The notes below the pieces were generated by a model that saw only the letters and a list, made by a program, of their open reading frames with translations, had not been told where the DNA came from and ran no database searches. The position numbers were made by a program, and so were the translations under genes. Positions 9,113 to 17,274 of a stretch of DNA of 64,000 bases are shown piece by piece (positions within the stretch are counted from its first letter, which is position 1; each line of letters begins with the position of its first letter). Source of the stretch: Cognatundibacterium luofuense (lineage in GTDB: Bacteria > Pseudomonadota > Gammaproteobacteria > Burkholderiales > Burkholderiaceae_D); the NCBI RefSeq assembly GCF_018139685.1, contig NZ_JAGSPN010000008.1, forward strand, positions 1-64,000, in the 5' to 3' direction.

Positions 9113-10237
9113 ATGATGGCAGCGCTGGAGTTGACACAAGTACGTAAAGTTTTTGACGGAAATGTTGTATTGAATGATGTCAATTTGCGTATTGAGAATG
9201 GCGAGTTACTTGTTTTGCTCGGCCCCTCCGGCTGTGGCAAATCCACGCTGCTCAGAATGATTGCCGGTCTGGATACAATTTCATCCGGCGAGTTGCGGAT
9301 TGATAGTCAGCTTGCCAATCATTTGCCGCCGGCAAAGCGTCAGCTGGCGATGGTTTTTCAGAGCTATGCGCTGTATCCGCATATGTCTGTCTATGACAAT
9401 ATGGCCTTCAGCCTGAAAATGGCTGGTATCCATGCTGCGCAGATCCGGGAAAAAGTGCAGGCTGCAGCAGCGACATTGCAAATTACGCATTTACTGGACC
9501 GGTTGCCAAAAGCACTTTCAGGCGGACAGCGTCAGCGGGTGGCGATCGGACGTGCGATAGTACGTGAACCTGCAGTGTTTTTGTTTGATGAGCCGTTATC
9601 GAATCTGGATGCTGCCCTGCGCGGACAAATGCGGGTAGAGCTGGCACGTTTGCATAAACAACTGGGTGCCACAATGATTTACGTGACTCATGATCAGGTT
9701 GAAGCGATGACGCTGGGGCAGCGTATTGTGGTGCTGAATCAGGGACGTATTGAACAGCTGGGAACACCGGCTCAGTTGTACCGTACTCCTGCAACTCTGT
9801 TCGTAGCGCGCTTTCTCGGTACGCCGGCGATTAATTGTTTTCCTGCGCAGTATATGAGTTCAACCGGGCCTGTACTGCGGATTGGCGGGCAATTTTTACT
9901 TCACAGCCAGATTGCATTTAACGGTCAGCCCGGTGATCAGCTCGTTGTCGCGGTCAGGCCTGAGCACATGCGTTTCAGTTCGCATGCAGATGCACCTGAG
10001 GCCATGTTCACAGCGCAAGTCAGTGTGGTTGAGCAGTTGGGCGATTGCAGCCTGATTTATGTGAAAACGAGCTGGCATGACGAAGATATCGTTATTCGCG
10101 ATCCGGAATGTCGCGAGTGGCAAACCGGACAACAAGTCGGCCTGTACTTTGATCCGGCAAATGCACTGGTGTTCGGTGCAGATGGTGTACGCATAGGTCA
10201 GGCTGCGGCAGTCGCGTCTTTGTCACAGCCGCACTGA
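9113..10237 (+). CDS. Sugar ABC transporter ATP-binding protein, MalK/UgpC type
   Basis: A 374-residue ATPase with Walker A GPSGCGKST (about 34–42), Q-loop FQSYALYPHM, signature LSGGQRQRVAIGRAI, Walker B VFLFDEPLSNLD and H-loop VTHDQ. The C-terminal ~130 residues form the MalK-type TOBE/OB regulatory domain (VAVRPEHMRF). It energises the permease pair encoded at 5866–7559. Two ATGs (9113 and 9116) are in tandem behind a CCGGAGA site; the first is used here. It is the last gene of the nag operon. Confidence 0.92.
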   Translation: MMAALELTQVRKVFDGNVVLNDVNLRIENGELLVLLGPSGCGKSTLLRMIAGLDTISSGELRIDSQLANHLPPAKRQLAMVFQSYALYPHMSVYDNMAFSLKMAGIHAAQIREKVQAAAATLQITHLLDRLPKALSGGQRQRVAIGRAIVREPAVFLFDEPLSNLDAALRGQMRVELARLHKQLGATMIYVTHDQVEAMTLGQRIVVLNQGRIEQLGTPAQLYRTPATLFVARFLGTPAINCFPAQYMSSTGPVLRIGGQFLLHSQIAFNGQPGDQLVVAVRPEHMRFSSHADAPEAMFTAQVSVVEQLGDCSLIYVKTSWHDEDIVIRDPECREWQTGQQVGLYFDPANALVFGADGVRIGQAAAVASLSQPH

Positions 10238-10324
10238 AAATCACCGGCAGGTTTGCGCTGTGCCGTATGCGTGACAGAAATGGCATGTTAAGGTATTCCT
10301 TACTTTTAGTATCAGGAATGCACA

Positions 10325-11167
10325 ATGTCTTTGTCACTATCCCGGCGACGCTGGCTGGCACTGAGTACTGGCGTTTTGTCCGGCCTTGCGTTTGCGGAAA
10401 CCGCGCGCCCGCTTGTGATTGGCGTCATCCCTTATCTGTCGCCGTCGGTTCTGCTGAATCTGTTTGCGCCTGTTCGTGATCATTTACAAAAAGCACTGGG
10501 ACGTCCCGTTGTCATGTACACCGCCACGGACGTACCAACCTATGTCCGCCGCTGCCTGAATGATGAGTACGACTTACTGCTTTCTTCCGCCCATTTCACA
10601 CGACTGGTGCAACGACGCAGCGCCAGTATTCCGCTGACGCGGTTCCGCGATAGCCTGTATGGCATGATTTATGTTGCCGGGCAGTCCGGTGTGCAGCACA
10701 TCAGCCAGCTGAAAGGCAAACGTATTGCGCTGACTGACCGGACAATTCTGGTCAATCTGGAAATGTTCCGTATGCTTCGCAAAAGCAATATTCCGGAATC
10801 CGATGTGCAGTTGCGCATGAGCGCCAATATGAACAGTGCCTTACTGTCGGTCGCGCACGGGGAAGCCGATGCTGCCATGACAGCGCATTTCGCAATCGAC
10901 CAGATGCCTGCATCTCAACGCAGCGACTTCCGCAGTATTTTGCAAACCGATCCTTTACCGAATATCCATTTATCCGCTTCGCCGCGCATCAGCCCCGGTG
11001 ACAGGCAAAAGATACAGCAGGCGATGATGACGCTGGGCGATCAGGCTAACGGCTTGCTATTTTTGCAGCGTAGCCGGTTTGGTGGCGTTGAGCTGGCGGA
11101 TGAAAAAATCCTGAAAACGCTGGACGTGTATCTGGCCGATACACTGCACTATCTGGGGATGCAATGA
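10325..11167 (+). CDS. PhnD-like periplasmic solute-binding protein
   Basis: A 280-residue type 2 periplasmic binding protein of the PhnD (phosphate/phosphite/phosphonate) family: the fold begins LVIGVIPYLSPSVLLNLFAPVRDHL and includes the segments YDLLLSSAHF and LKGKRIALTD. The N-terminus has an SRRRWLAL stretch before the hydrophobic region, which resembles a Tat signal, with a likely cleavage near AFA-ET. No permease or ATPase genes accompany it. Instead it overlaps the next gene, a histidine kinase, by ATGA, so it most likely serves as a ligand-sensing subunit of that kinase rather than in uptake. Ligand unknown. Confidence 0.8.
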   Translation: MSLSLSRRRWLALSTGVLSGLAFAETARPLVIGVIPYLSPSVLLNLFAPVRDHLQKALGRPVVMYTATDVPTYVRRCLNDEYDLLLSSAHFTRLVQRRSASIPLTRFRDSLYGMIYVAGQSGVQHISQLKGKRIALTDRTILVNLEMFRMLRKSNIPESDVQLRMSANMNSALLSVAHGEADAAMTAHFAIDQMPASQRSDFRSILQTDPLPNIHLSASPRISPGDRQKIQQAMMTLGDQANGLLFLQRSRFGGVELADEKILKTLDVYLADTLHYLGMQ

Positions 11168-13542
11168 AATTGTCTTTACGCTGGAAGCTGGTATTAGGAA
11201 GCCTGTTGGTGGAAGTCGTGATGCTGAGTTTTCTGGTCACCAACAGCTTACGTCTGAATGAAGCGCATTTGCAGCAACTGGCCGGACTGCGTTTGCGCGA
11301 AGTCTCCGTTTTGCTGAACGCATCGCTCGGACCTTCACTGGTGCAACAGGATTTTGCTTCGGTGACGGAAGTGTTTCGTCAGAGCCGCAGCCACGAAGGT
11401 ATTACATATTTCCTGCTGTATGACCGTCAGGGGCAATTGGTGGCTGCAGACGGATGGCAGGGTGAGGTGCCGCAAAAACGCGAAGCTATGCGTCTGGAGA
11501 GCGATGCGCACAGGCTGGACAGTCAGGTGGATATTGTGCTGGCAGGGCAGGCCTACGGCACCCTGTTCTTTGGCATGAGCACAGGATTTCTGGACCGTGC
11601 ACGGGCAGACCTACTGACGGAATCATTGGTAATCGCCGGGATGGAAGTGCTGTTATCCCTGATTTGTCTTGCCGCACTCGGCACCTGGCTGACCCGCCAC
11701 CTGAAAACGCTGGAACAGGCAGCAACCGCCATTTCTGCCGGTCAGTTTGATGTACGTTTGCCGGTTTCCGGTGAGGATGAACTGAGTGTGGTGGCAAAAG
11801 CACTGAATCGTATGGGGGAAGAGCTGGCCAGTGAAATGGCTGCGCTGCGCCACAGTGAACAACAACAACGCGAAGCCGCAGCACGTTTGCAGGCAGTCTT
11901 TGATGCCGTGCCGGATTACTTATCGCTGAGCCGGGTCAGTGACGGCCGTATTCTGAAAGCAAATGGCGGGTTTGCTCAACTGACCGGCTATGAGGCTGAA
12001 TATGCGGTCGGGCGTACCACGGTAGAGCTGGGGATCTGGGCGAATCAGGCACACCGCGAAATCTGGATCAGCCGGTTGATGAATTACGGCAGTCTGGCAG
12101 ATTATCAAACCAGTATGCGTACCCGTGATGGACGTCTGGTGGTGGTGCTGTTATCCGCCAAGATGCTGAATATCGACGGCGCGCCGCATATCGTGGCGCT
12201 GTGTAAAGACATCACTGAGCGTTTGCAGGTGGAAGCCAGAATTGAAAAAGCGCGCCGAGATTTACAGGCAGTGCTGGATGCCGCATCCGAAGTGTCGATT
12301 ATTGCGACCGATCCTGAAGGCTTGATCACAATGTTTAACCGTGGCGCGGAAAAATTACTGGGCTACAGCGCATCGGATGTTGTCGGTAAGCAATCGCCAT
12401 CGCTGTTTCATGACAAAGGTGAGATGCGTGAACGTCAGCAGGAATTGCGCGCACGTTACGGCAGTGAGCTGGAAGGCATCAGTTTATTTACTGCGCTGGC
12501 GATGGAGCAGGGATCTGAAATCCGGAACTGGACTTATATCCGCTGCGACGGTAGCAAGAAAACGGTATCGCTGGCAGTGACTGCCATGCGTGATGAGAGC
12601 GGTACGGTGAAAGGATTCCTCGGCATCGGCCGCGATATTACGCCGCAACTGGAAGCGGAACGTGCGCTGGAGACGCTGAATAATGAGCTCGAACAGCGTG
12701 TCACCGAGCGTACTGCTGCTTTGCAGAAGGCCAATCAGGAACTGGCAGATGCGATGGCGCAATTACGTTTTGCCCAGGATGAACTGGTGCGCTCCGAGAA
12801 AATGACTGCACTCGGCAATATGGTCGCGGTGGTCGCGCATGAACTGAACACGCCTATCGGTAACAGCCTGACGGTTGCCAGCACTATGTTTGACCGTTCA
12901 GGAGAACTGGCGCGTGCCATCGAAAACAATCAGCTGAAAAAATCTGCTTTGCAGGATTATCTGGCGGCTGCCCGTGACGGTAATGATATTCTGCTGCGTT
13001 CCTTACGCCGCGCCAGTGAGCTGATTACGAATTTTAAACACGTTGCCGTGGATCAGACGACCGGACAGCGCCGTCGCTTTGACTTAAAAGAAGTGGTTGA
13101 AGATATGGTATCGGTGCTGAGTCCTATGCTGCGTAAAACCACATTCAGGCTGAGTTTAGAAATTCCTGATGGCATACAGATGGACAGTTTTCCGGGACCG
13201 CTGGAGCAAGTTGTGACGAATCTGATTACCAATGCGCTGGCACATGCATTTGATCAGCGCAGCGATGGTTTGATGCGTCTGAGTGCTGCCTGCAGCGATG
13301 AACATACGGTCACGCTGGTGTTCTGCGATGACGGTGTGGGGATTCCTGAAGAACATTTATCGCGGATTTTTGATCCGTTTTTCACGACCAAAATGGGACG
13401 TGGCGGTACCGGGCTGGGACTGAATATTGTCCACAATATCGTGACGAAAACGCTGGGCGGACAACTGGAAGTGAAGAGTGAGGCTGGTTCGGGAACGCAG
13501 TTCACACTGCGTTTGCCACTCAGGGCGCCAGCCGCGCCCTGA
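11164..13542 (+). CDS. Membrane-bound PAS-PAS sensor histidine kinase
   Basis: A 792-residue kinase. Order of parts: membrane helix 1 (~7–28), periplasmic sensor segment (~29–157), membrane helix 2 (~158–178), HAMP (~178–232), PAS 1 (~240–355), PAS/PAC 2 (~365–500), a coiled coil (~500–545), the dimerisation/phosphoacceptor domain with His559 in VVAHELNTPIGNS, and the HATPase domain with N-box (LEQVVTNLITNALAHAF), DDGVGIPEEH and GRGGTGLGLNIV. No receiver domain and no response-regulator gene is adjacent, so it is an orphan kinase. The 4-bp overlap with the PhnD-like gene suggests that the two act as one sensing unit. Confidence 0.9.
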   Translation: MKLSLRWKLVLGSLLVEVVMLSFLVTNSLRLNEAHLQQLAGLRLREVSVLLNASLGPSLVQQDFASVTEVFRQSRSHEGITYFLLYDRQGQLVAADGWQGEVPQKREAMRLESDAHRLDSQVDIVLAGQAYGTLFFGMSTGFLDRARADLLTESLVIAGMEVLLSLICLAALGTWLTRHLKTLEQAATAISAGQFDVRLPVSGEDELSVVAKALNRMGEELASEMAALRHSEQQQREAAARLQAVFDAVPDYLSLSRVSDGRILKANGGFAQLTGYEAEYAVGRTTVELGIWANQAHREIWISRLMNYGSLADYQTSMRTRDGRLVVVLLSAKMLNIDGAPHIVALCKDITERLQVEARIEKARRDLQAVLDAASEVSIIATDPEGLITMFNRGAEKLLGYSASDVVGKQSPSLFHDKGEMRERQQELRARYGSELEGISLFTALAMEQGSEIRNWTYIRCDGSKKTVSLAVTAMRDESGTVKGFLGIGRDITPQLEAERALETLNNELEQRVTERTAALQKANQELADAMAQLRFAQDELVRSEKMTALGNMVAVVAHELNTPIGNSLTVASTMFDRSGELARAIENNQLKKSALQDYLAAARDGNDILLRSLRRASELITNFKHVAVDQTTGQRRRFDLKEVVEDMVSVLSPMLRKTTFRLSLEIPDGIQMDSFPGPLEQVVTNLITNALAHAFDQRSDGLMRLSAACSDEHTVTLVFCDDGVGIPEEHLSRIFDPFFTTKMGRGGTGLGLNIVHNIVTKTLGGQLEVKSEAGSGTQFTLRLPLRAPAAP

Positions 13543-13556
13543 GTTCTGAACTTGCT

Positions 13557-14864
13557 TTATTCGGGTTGTACCTGTGTGGCGATGCTGGCAGTTTCGCTGC
13601 GTTTGCCGTTGTCCGGTAATGGCAGGAAGCGGGTCAGAATCAGCGAAGGCAGGCCGCACAGCAATACAAACAGGAAAAAGTGCTGATAGCCGAGCGCGAT
13701 CTGGATATCGCCGCTGACGGTTTTAAACAGCACAAAACCCAGCTGCATGACGCCGGTACCAAGTGCGTAATGCGCGGTCTGGTATTTACCCGGTGCCACA
13801 ACCTGCATGATGAACAGGATCAGGCCGACGAAACCAAAGCCGTAACCGAACATTTCCAGACTCAGTGCAGTGCCGATTGCCAGCATGCTGTCCGGCATTT
13901 GCGTGCTCAGATAAAAGAACACCAGATTCGGTACGTTCATCGCAATAATCAGCCATGGCATGGCTTTTTTCAGACCCAGCCACGAAGTGAAATAGCCACC
14001 GAGGATACTGCCTGCCAGAAAGGTCAGCGTACCGGCGGTACCGTAGACGATGCCGACCTGATCGGTACTCAGACCCAGTCCGCCTTGCTCTTTCAGTTCA
14101 CGCAGGAACAACGGGCCTATGGTCTGAATTTGCGCTTCACCGGCACGGAACAGAATGATGAACAGTATCGCCAGCCAAATGCCCGGTTTGCGCAAAAAAT
14201 CGATAATCACATCCTGCAGAGTTTGCAGAATTTCAGCGGTGGAGCCTGCCTGCACGTCGCTGCGGGTATCCGGCAAGGCCCATACGTGGTAGGCCGATAA
14301 GGCCAGCAGCATGGCTGCCAGCAGCGCGAAAATCACACCCCAGGCCAGATTCGGACTCATTTGTTTTTCCAGATGACCGGCCAGAATCACCAGTCCGCCC
14401 AGCGAAATGAATTTGGCGGCATTGAAAAAAGCGCCTTGCCAGCCCGCATAGGCTGCCTGTTGTTTGGCTTCCAGTGTGGAAATGTATAAACCATCAGCGG
14501 CAATATCATGCGTGCCGGAAGCGATTGCCACTACCGCGAACAGCGCAATACTGATCGCAAAGTAAGACGACATTTGCAGCGACAAGGCGACCAGACCCAG
14601 CGTAATACCACCGATTGCCTGAAAGATGATGACCAGCTTTTTCTTGCTCGGTGCCGCTTCCAGAAACGGGCTCCACAGGCACTTGAATACCCATGCCATG
14701 CCGATCAGGCCGGTCCAGCGCGCGATCTGGTCATTGCTGATGCCCATACTTTTGTACATCAGGCCTGCCACCAATGCTACCGCGTAAAACGGTAAGCCTT
14801 CGGCCAGATACAGTGTCGGCACCCAGCGTATAGGATTGCCGGATGCTGCTTGTTGATTACTCAT
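13557..14864 (-). CDS. ampG: AmpG-like MFS transporter (PAT family)
   Basis: A 435-residue inner-membrane protein with about 12 hydrophobic segments, beginning IRWVPTLYLAEGLPFYAV and containing the GMAWVFKCLWSPFLEA and ASGTHDIAADGLYI segments typical of the AmpG/PAT permease group. AmpG imports GlcNAc-anhydroMurNAc muropeptides for cell-wall recycling. I chose the ATG at 14864 because GGGGGGAG precedes it; a frame extension to 14918 has no site. It converges on the kinase gene with only 14 bp between the stops. Its position beside a GlcNAc operon with a GH3 hexosaminidase supports a recycling role, but the substrate is not proven by sequence. Confidence 0.72.
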   Translation of the reverse strand: MSNQQAASGNPIRWVPTLYLAEGLPFYAVALVAGLMYKSMGISNDQIARWTGLIGMAWVFKCLWSPFLEAAPSKKKLVIIFQAIGGITLGLVALSLQMSSYFAISIALFAVVAIASGTHDIAADGLYISTLEAKQQAAYAGWQGAFFNAAKFISLGGLVILAGHLEKQMSPNLAWGVIFALLAAMLLALSAYHVWALPDTRSDVQAGSTAEILQTLQDVIIDFLRKPGIWLAILFIILFRAGEAQIQTIGPLFLRELKEQGGLGLSTDQVGIVYGTAGTLTFLAGSILGGYFTSWLGLKKAMPWLIIAMNVPNLVFFYLSTQMPDSMLAIGTALSLEMFGYGFGFVGLILFIMQVVAPGKYQTAHYALGTGVMQLGFVLFKTVSGDIQIALGYQHFFLFVLLCGLPSLILTRFLPLPDNGKRSETASIATQVQPE

Positions 14865-15162
14865 GTGCTCCCCCCTCAGGATCGTTCTGTCGGCTGTGCC
14901 GTTTTCATGTAGCGGCAACCATAACGCCGTGCATGGTGGCGGTCAACTGGTTTTGAAAGTTAAATGCCACTCTGTGTCCACTTTGCGGAATTCCATAAAA
15001 ATCAGTGGCTGGTCTGTATCAGCGCAGTACCGAAAAAATAAGGGTTTATGCAGATTCGGGAGTATGGTGATGCGGCAGATTTGACCTTGCGCCGCTGCAC
15101 GGGGATGGCTGTGAAATGTCAGTATCCTGCAACTGGTATGCAAGCTCTGAGACCATCTGAAC
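14865..15162. other. Intergenic region upstream of ampG-like gene
   Basis: About 300 bp without a convincing gene. It should contain the promoter of the minus-strand permease gene. Short ORFs here (for example 14863–15084) lack ribosome sites and protein-like character. Confidence 0.5.
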
Positions 15163-15192
15163 AAAAAAACGCCGCAGCAGGGGAGTGCGGCG
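15163..15192 (-). terminator. Rho-independent terminator after the small membrane protein gene
   Basis: On the minus strand, CGCCGCA and TGCGGCG form a 7-bp GC-rich stem (15170–15192) followed by seven T. It lies about 40 bp after the stop of the minus-strand gene at 15235–15573. Confidence 0.8.
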
Positions 15193-15234
15193 GCGAACGG
15201 AACTTACAGTGAGAAACCGGGTAGTCGCTGGAAA

Positions 15235-15573
15235 TCAGTGCTGCTGGTCGCGCCAGCGCAGTCTGTCCTGCTGACCTGTCTGAGCGTCATACGCTTCATA
15301 AGCGGACGGGCGTTGCTGTGGCTGCACGCGCGCTTCCTGCATACGGCGTATTCCCATCAGATGCAGGCTGAGACGGAACAGCATCGCAGCCAGTATCAGC
15401 ATCAGTATGAAGGGCAGCAGACTCAGCACCAGCGCAATCGCAGCCAGCACGATCAGTACCCGTGGCAGCGGGGTGCGTGATAAACCAGCAGTGAAGCGGT
15501 CCAGTACGCGGCGACCCTGCTGGCCGTACTGACGGCCGATGGAGTACAAAAACTGAGAGATGTTATGCAACAT
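15235..15573 (-). CDS. Small membrane protein of unknown function
   Basis: A 112-residue protein I do not recognise. A basic, amphipathic N-terminus (SIGRQYGQQGRRVLDRF) precedes one long or two closely spaced hydrophobic helices (about 38–68, VLIVLAAIALVLSLLPFILMLILAAMLF), and the C-terminal ~35 residues are polar and rich in Gln and Arg. The start ATG at 15573 has AAGGA 8–9 bp upstream, and a strong terminator follows the stop, so it is probably a real single-gene transcript. An inner-membrane location with a cytoplasmic tail is likely. Confidence 0.65.
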   Translation of the reverse strand: MLHNISQFLYSIGRQYGQQGRRVLDRFTAGLSRTPLPRVLIVLAAIALVLSLLPFILMLILAAMLFRLSLHLMGIRRMQEARVQPQQRPSAYEAYDAQTGQQDRLRWRDQQH

Positions 15574-15887
15574 GATGAATTCCTTTTACCGAGCCGGACT
15601 GACGATAGCGACTGTGCTACAGCGAATCAGCGACAACGAAATGCATTATGCATGGACGTGATCCGGAATGCAGCGGTAAAAAATCCGGAAAATCGCCGAT
15701 GCCGGATTTTTGCCGTGGATGGGCTTTGCTGCGCAGTCAGACCAGCCGTGTTATGACCTGCATTGCATCCCCCTGAAGTGCAGGTTACGGACAACGCATG
15801 TTTGAATACCAGTCAAAATCCAGTCAAGTTCCACTTACAATGCCAGCTGGAATCTATATGCAGGATACATTTCAGGGAAAGCAGGCG
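15574..15887. other. Divergent intergenic region
   Basis: About 310 bp between a minus-strand and a plus-strand gene, expected to hold both promoters. The part 15650–15720 is rich in GGATCCGG/ATGCCGGATTTTTGC-like words and may be a decayed copy of the dispersed intergenic element found at 17.0, 28.8, 36.2 and 46.4 kb; this match is weak. Confidence 0.35.
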
Positions 15888-16961
15888 ATGACGAATCAGG
15901 TAAAAGGCGGCCGTGTGGCGGCGGTGGATATGTTGCGTGGTCTGGCAGTGGCGGCAATGCTGATGGTGAACAATGCCGGTGACTGGTCGCATGTCAGTCC
16001 GTGGCTGGAACACGCGGCATGGCATGGTTGCCAGCCAGCCGATCTGATTTTCCCCTGCTTTCTGGTGCTGACCGGCATCGGCCTTGGTTTGTCTGTCTGT
16101 CAGCCGGAAGCTGCGCCACGTCCCGGCGTATTGCAGGCTGCAATCCGGCGCAGCCTGCGGCTGATGGTACTGGGTGTGGTCCTGCATCTGATCGCAATGT
16201 GGCTGATCGATGGCCGCGCCTTCCGTTTGCCCGGTGTGCTGCAGCGTATCGGTCTTTGCTTTTTGCTGGTATCGGTATGGGGGGTATATGTGCAAACCCC
16301 GCAGAAACGCTGGGCGTCGGTGCTGGTAGTAGGGGGGGTATATACAGCATGGCTGTTATCCGGCGCTTCCCTGCTGCCGGGACAGAATGTGGCAGATCAG
16401 CTGGATATCGCGGTGTTTGGTCACTGGGCGATGCCGCCGGAAAACGGGAGTGCAGGTGGTGATCCGGAAGGTCTGGGTTCGCTGGCCGGTGCGCTGATCA
16501 GCGTCATGCTGGGTGTGCTGATCGCCACACCTTTACGCACACGGCGCTGGGGCTGGCTGGGTGCGCTGGCTTTGACGCTGATGCTGAGCGGGTGGCTGTT
16601 CAGCTTCTGGCTGCCGCTGAACAAGCATTTGTGGACGCCATCTTTTGCGCTGTGGACGACCGGTATCAGCCTCGCGATCCTGCTTGTGTTGCAGGCCGCT
16701 GTCAGCCTGTGTCGCTTACCGGCGTTTGGTACCAGTCTCGGTATCAATGCGATAGTGATTTACGCTGGGGCGTGGGTGGCAACCTGTGTGCTGAGCTTTT
16801 TCGCAGCCGATCAGTGGCTGTACCGGCATCTGATCTTGTCCGGCCCGTGGACGGTGCTTGGGCCGGCATTCTGTTCCGCCCTGTATGCGGCGGCGTTCAC
16901 AGCCTGCTTTGCCGCGCTGGCAGTCTGGATGCGTCGTCGTGGCTGGCGCTGGGTGATCTGA
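15888..16961 (+). CDS. nagX: NagX-like membrane acyltransferase (HGSNAT/DUF5009 family)
   Basis: A membrane protein of about 357 residues with some ten hydrophobic segments. It opens with the family pattern VDMLRGLAVAAMLMVNNAGDW and HAAWHGCQPADLIFPCFLVLTGIG, as in heparan-alpha-glucosaminide N-acetyltransferase relatives called NagX in GlcNAc gene clusters. The presumed role is acetyl transfer to an amino sugar across the membrane, but bacterial members are poorly characterised. I chose ATG 15888 (GGGAAAG upstream, and it gives the usual short N-terminus); the frame is open back to 15798. It lies close to the nag operon but is a separate transcript. Confidence 0.72.
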   Translation: MTNQVKGGRVAAVDMLRGLAVAAMLMVNNAGDWSHVSPWLEHAAWHGCQPADLIFPCFLVLTGIGLGLSVCQPEAAPRPGVLQAAIRRSLRLMVLGVVLHLIAMWLIDGRAFRLPGVLQRIGLCFLLVSVWGVYVQTPQKRWASVLVVGGVYTAWLLSGASLLPGQNVADQLDIAVFGHWAMPPENGSAGGDPEGLGSLAGALISVMLGVLIATPLRTRRWGWLGALALTLMLSGWLFSFWLPLNKHLWTPSFALWTTGISLAILLVLQAAVSLCRLPAFGTSLGINAIVIYAGAWVATCVLSFFAADQWLYRHLILSGPWTVLGPAFCSALYAAAFTACFAALAVWMRRRGWRWVI

Positions 16962-17158
16962 GCTGGCTGACAGTCTGAAAACGCCGGAAAAGCCCGAAAA
17001 ATGCCTCAAATGCGGATTTTTGCATAGCGATCCGGCGGTCGTCGGCAGAAAGTCCGGGCCTCCGTGAATGCCCGATGCGGATAGCTGCATAGTGTGGAAT
17101 GCTAAGCACTCCGGATTGACATCCTGATTCAGCCTGATTGCGGGTGATTACAGGGAAT
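16962..17158. other. Convergent intergenic region with dispersed repeat copy A
   Basis: This gap between two convergent genes contains repeat copy A (17000–17092) and then the S9 peptidase terminator. No gene is supported here. Confidence 0.6.
17000..17092 (+). repeat. Dispersed intergenic element, copy A
   Basis: The core reads GTCGTCGGCAGAAAGTCCGG followed by GCCTCC (17038–17063). It is flanked by two similar arms, TGCGGATTTTTGCATAGCGA (17011–17030) and ATGCGGATAGCTGCATAG (17075–17092), in direct orientation. Three further copies are at 28.8, 36.2 and 46.4 kb. Upstream is the shared word AAAATGCCTCAAATGCGGA. Confidence 0.85.
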
Positions 17159-17193
17159 AAAAAAGCCATCCGGTTTAAGGCCGGATGGCTTTT
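17159..17193 (-). terminator. Rho-independent terminator of the S9 peptidase gene
   Basis: AAGCCATCCGG and CCGGATGGCTT form an 11-bp stem with a 7-base loop; on the minus strand it ends in a run of T. It lies about 80 bp after the peptidase stop, and the T-run on the other side makes it possibly bidirectional. Confidence 0.85.
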
Positions 17194-17274
17194 CAGTAAT
17201 ACAAACCGCTGCGCTGAGACAGAGATCATGCAGAGATCATGCAGCGGTCATGCAGACATCAGCGCTTCACGATA

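Noticed and set aside
13680-14300. Long antisense open frames over ampG, the S9 peptidase and bcsA
   Set aside because: These are shadow frames of well-supported genes on the other strand, produced by codon bias.
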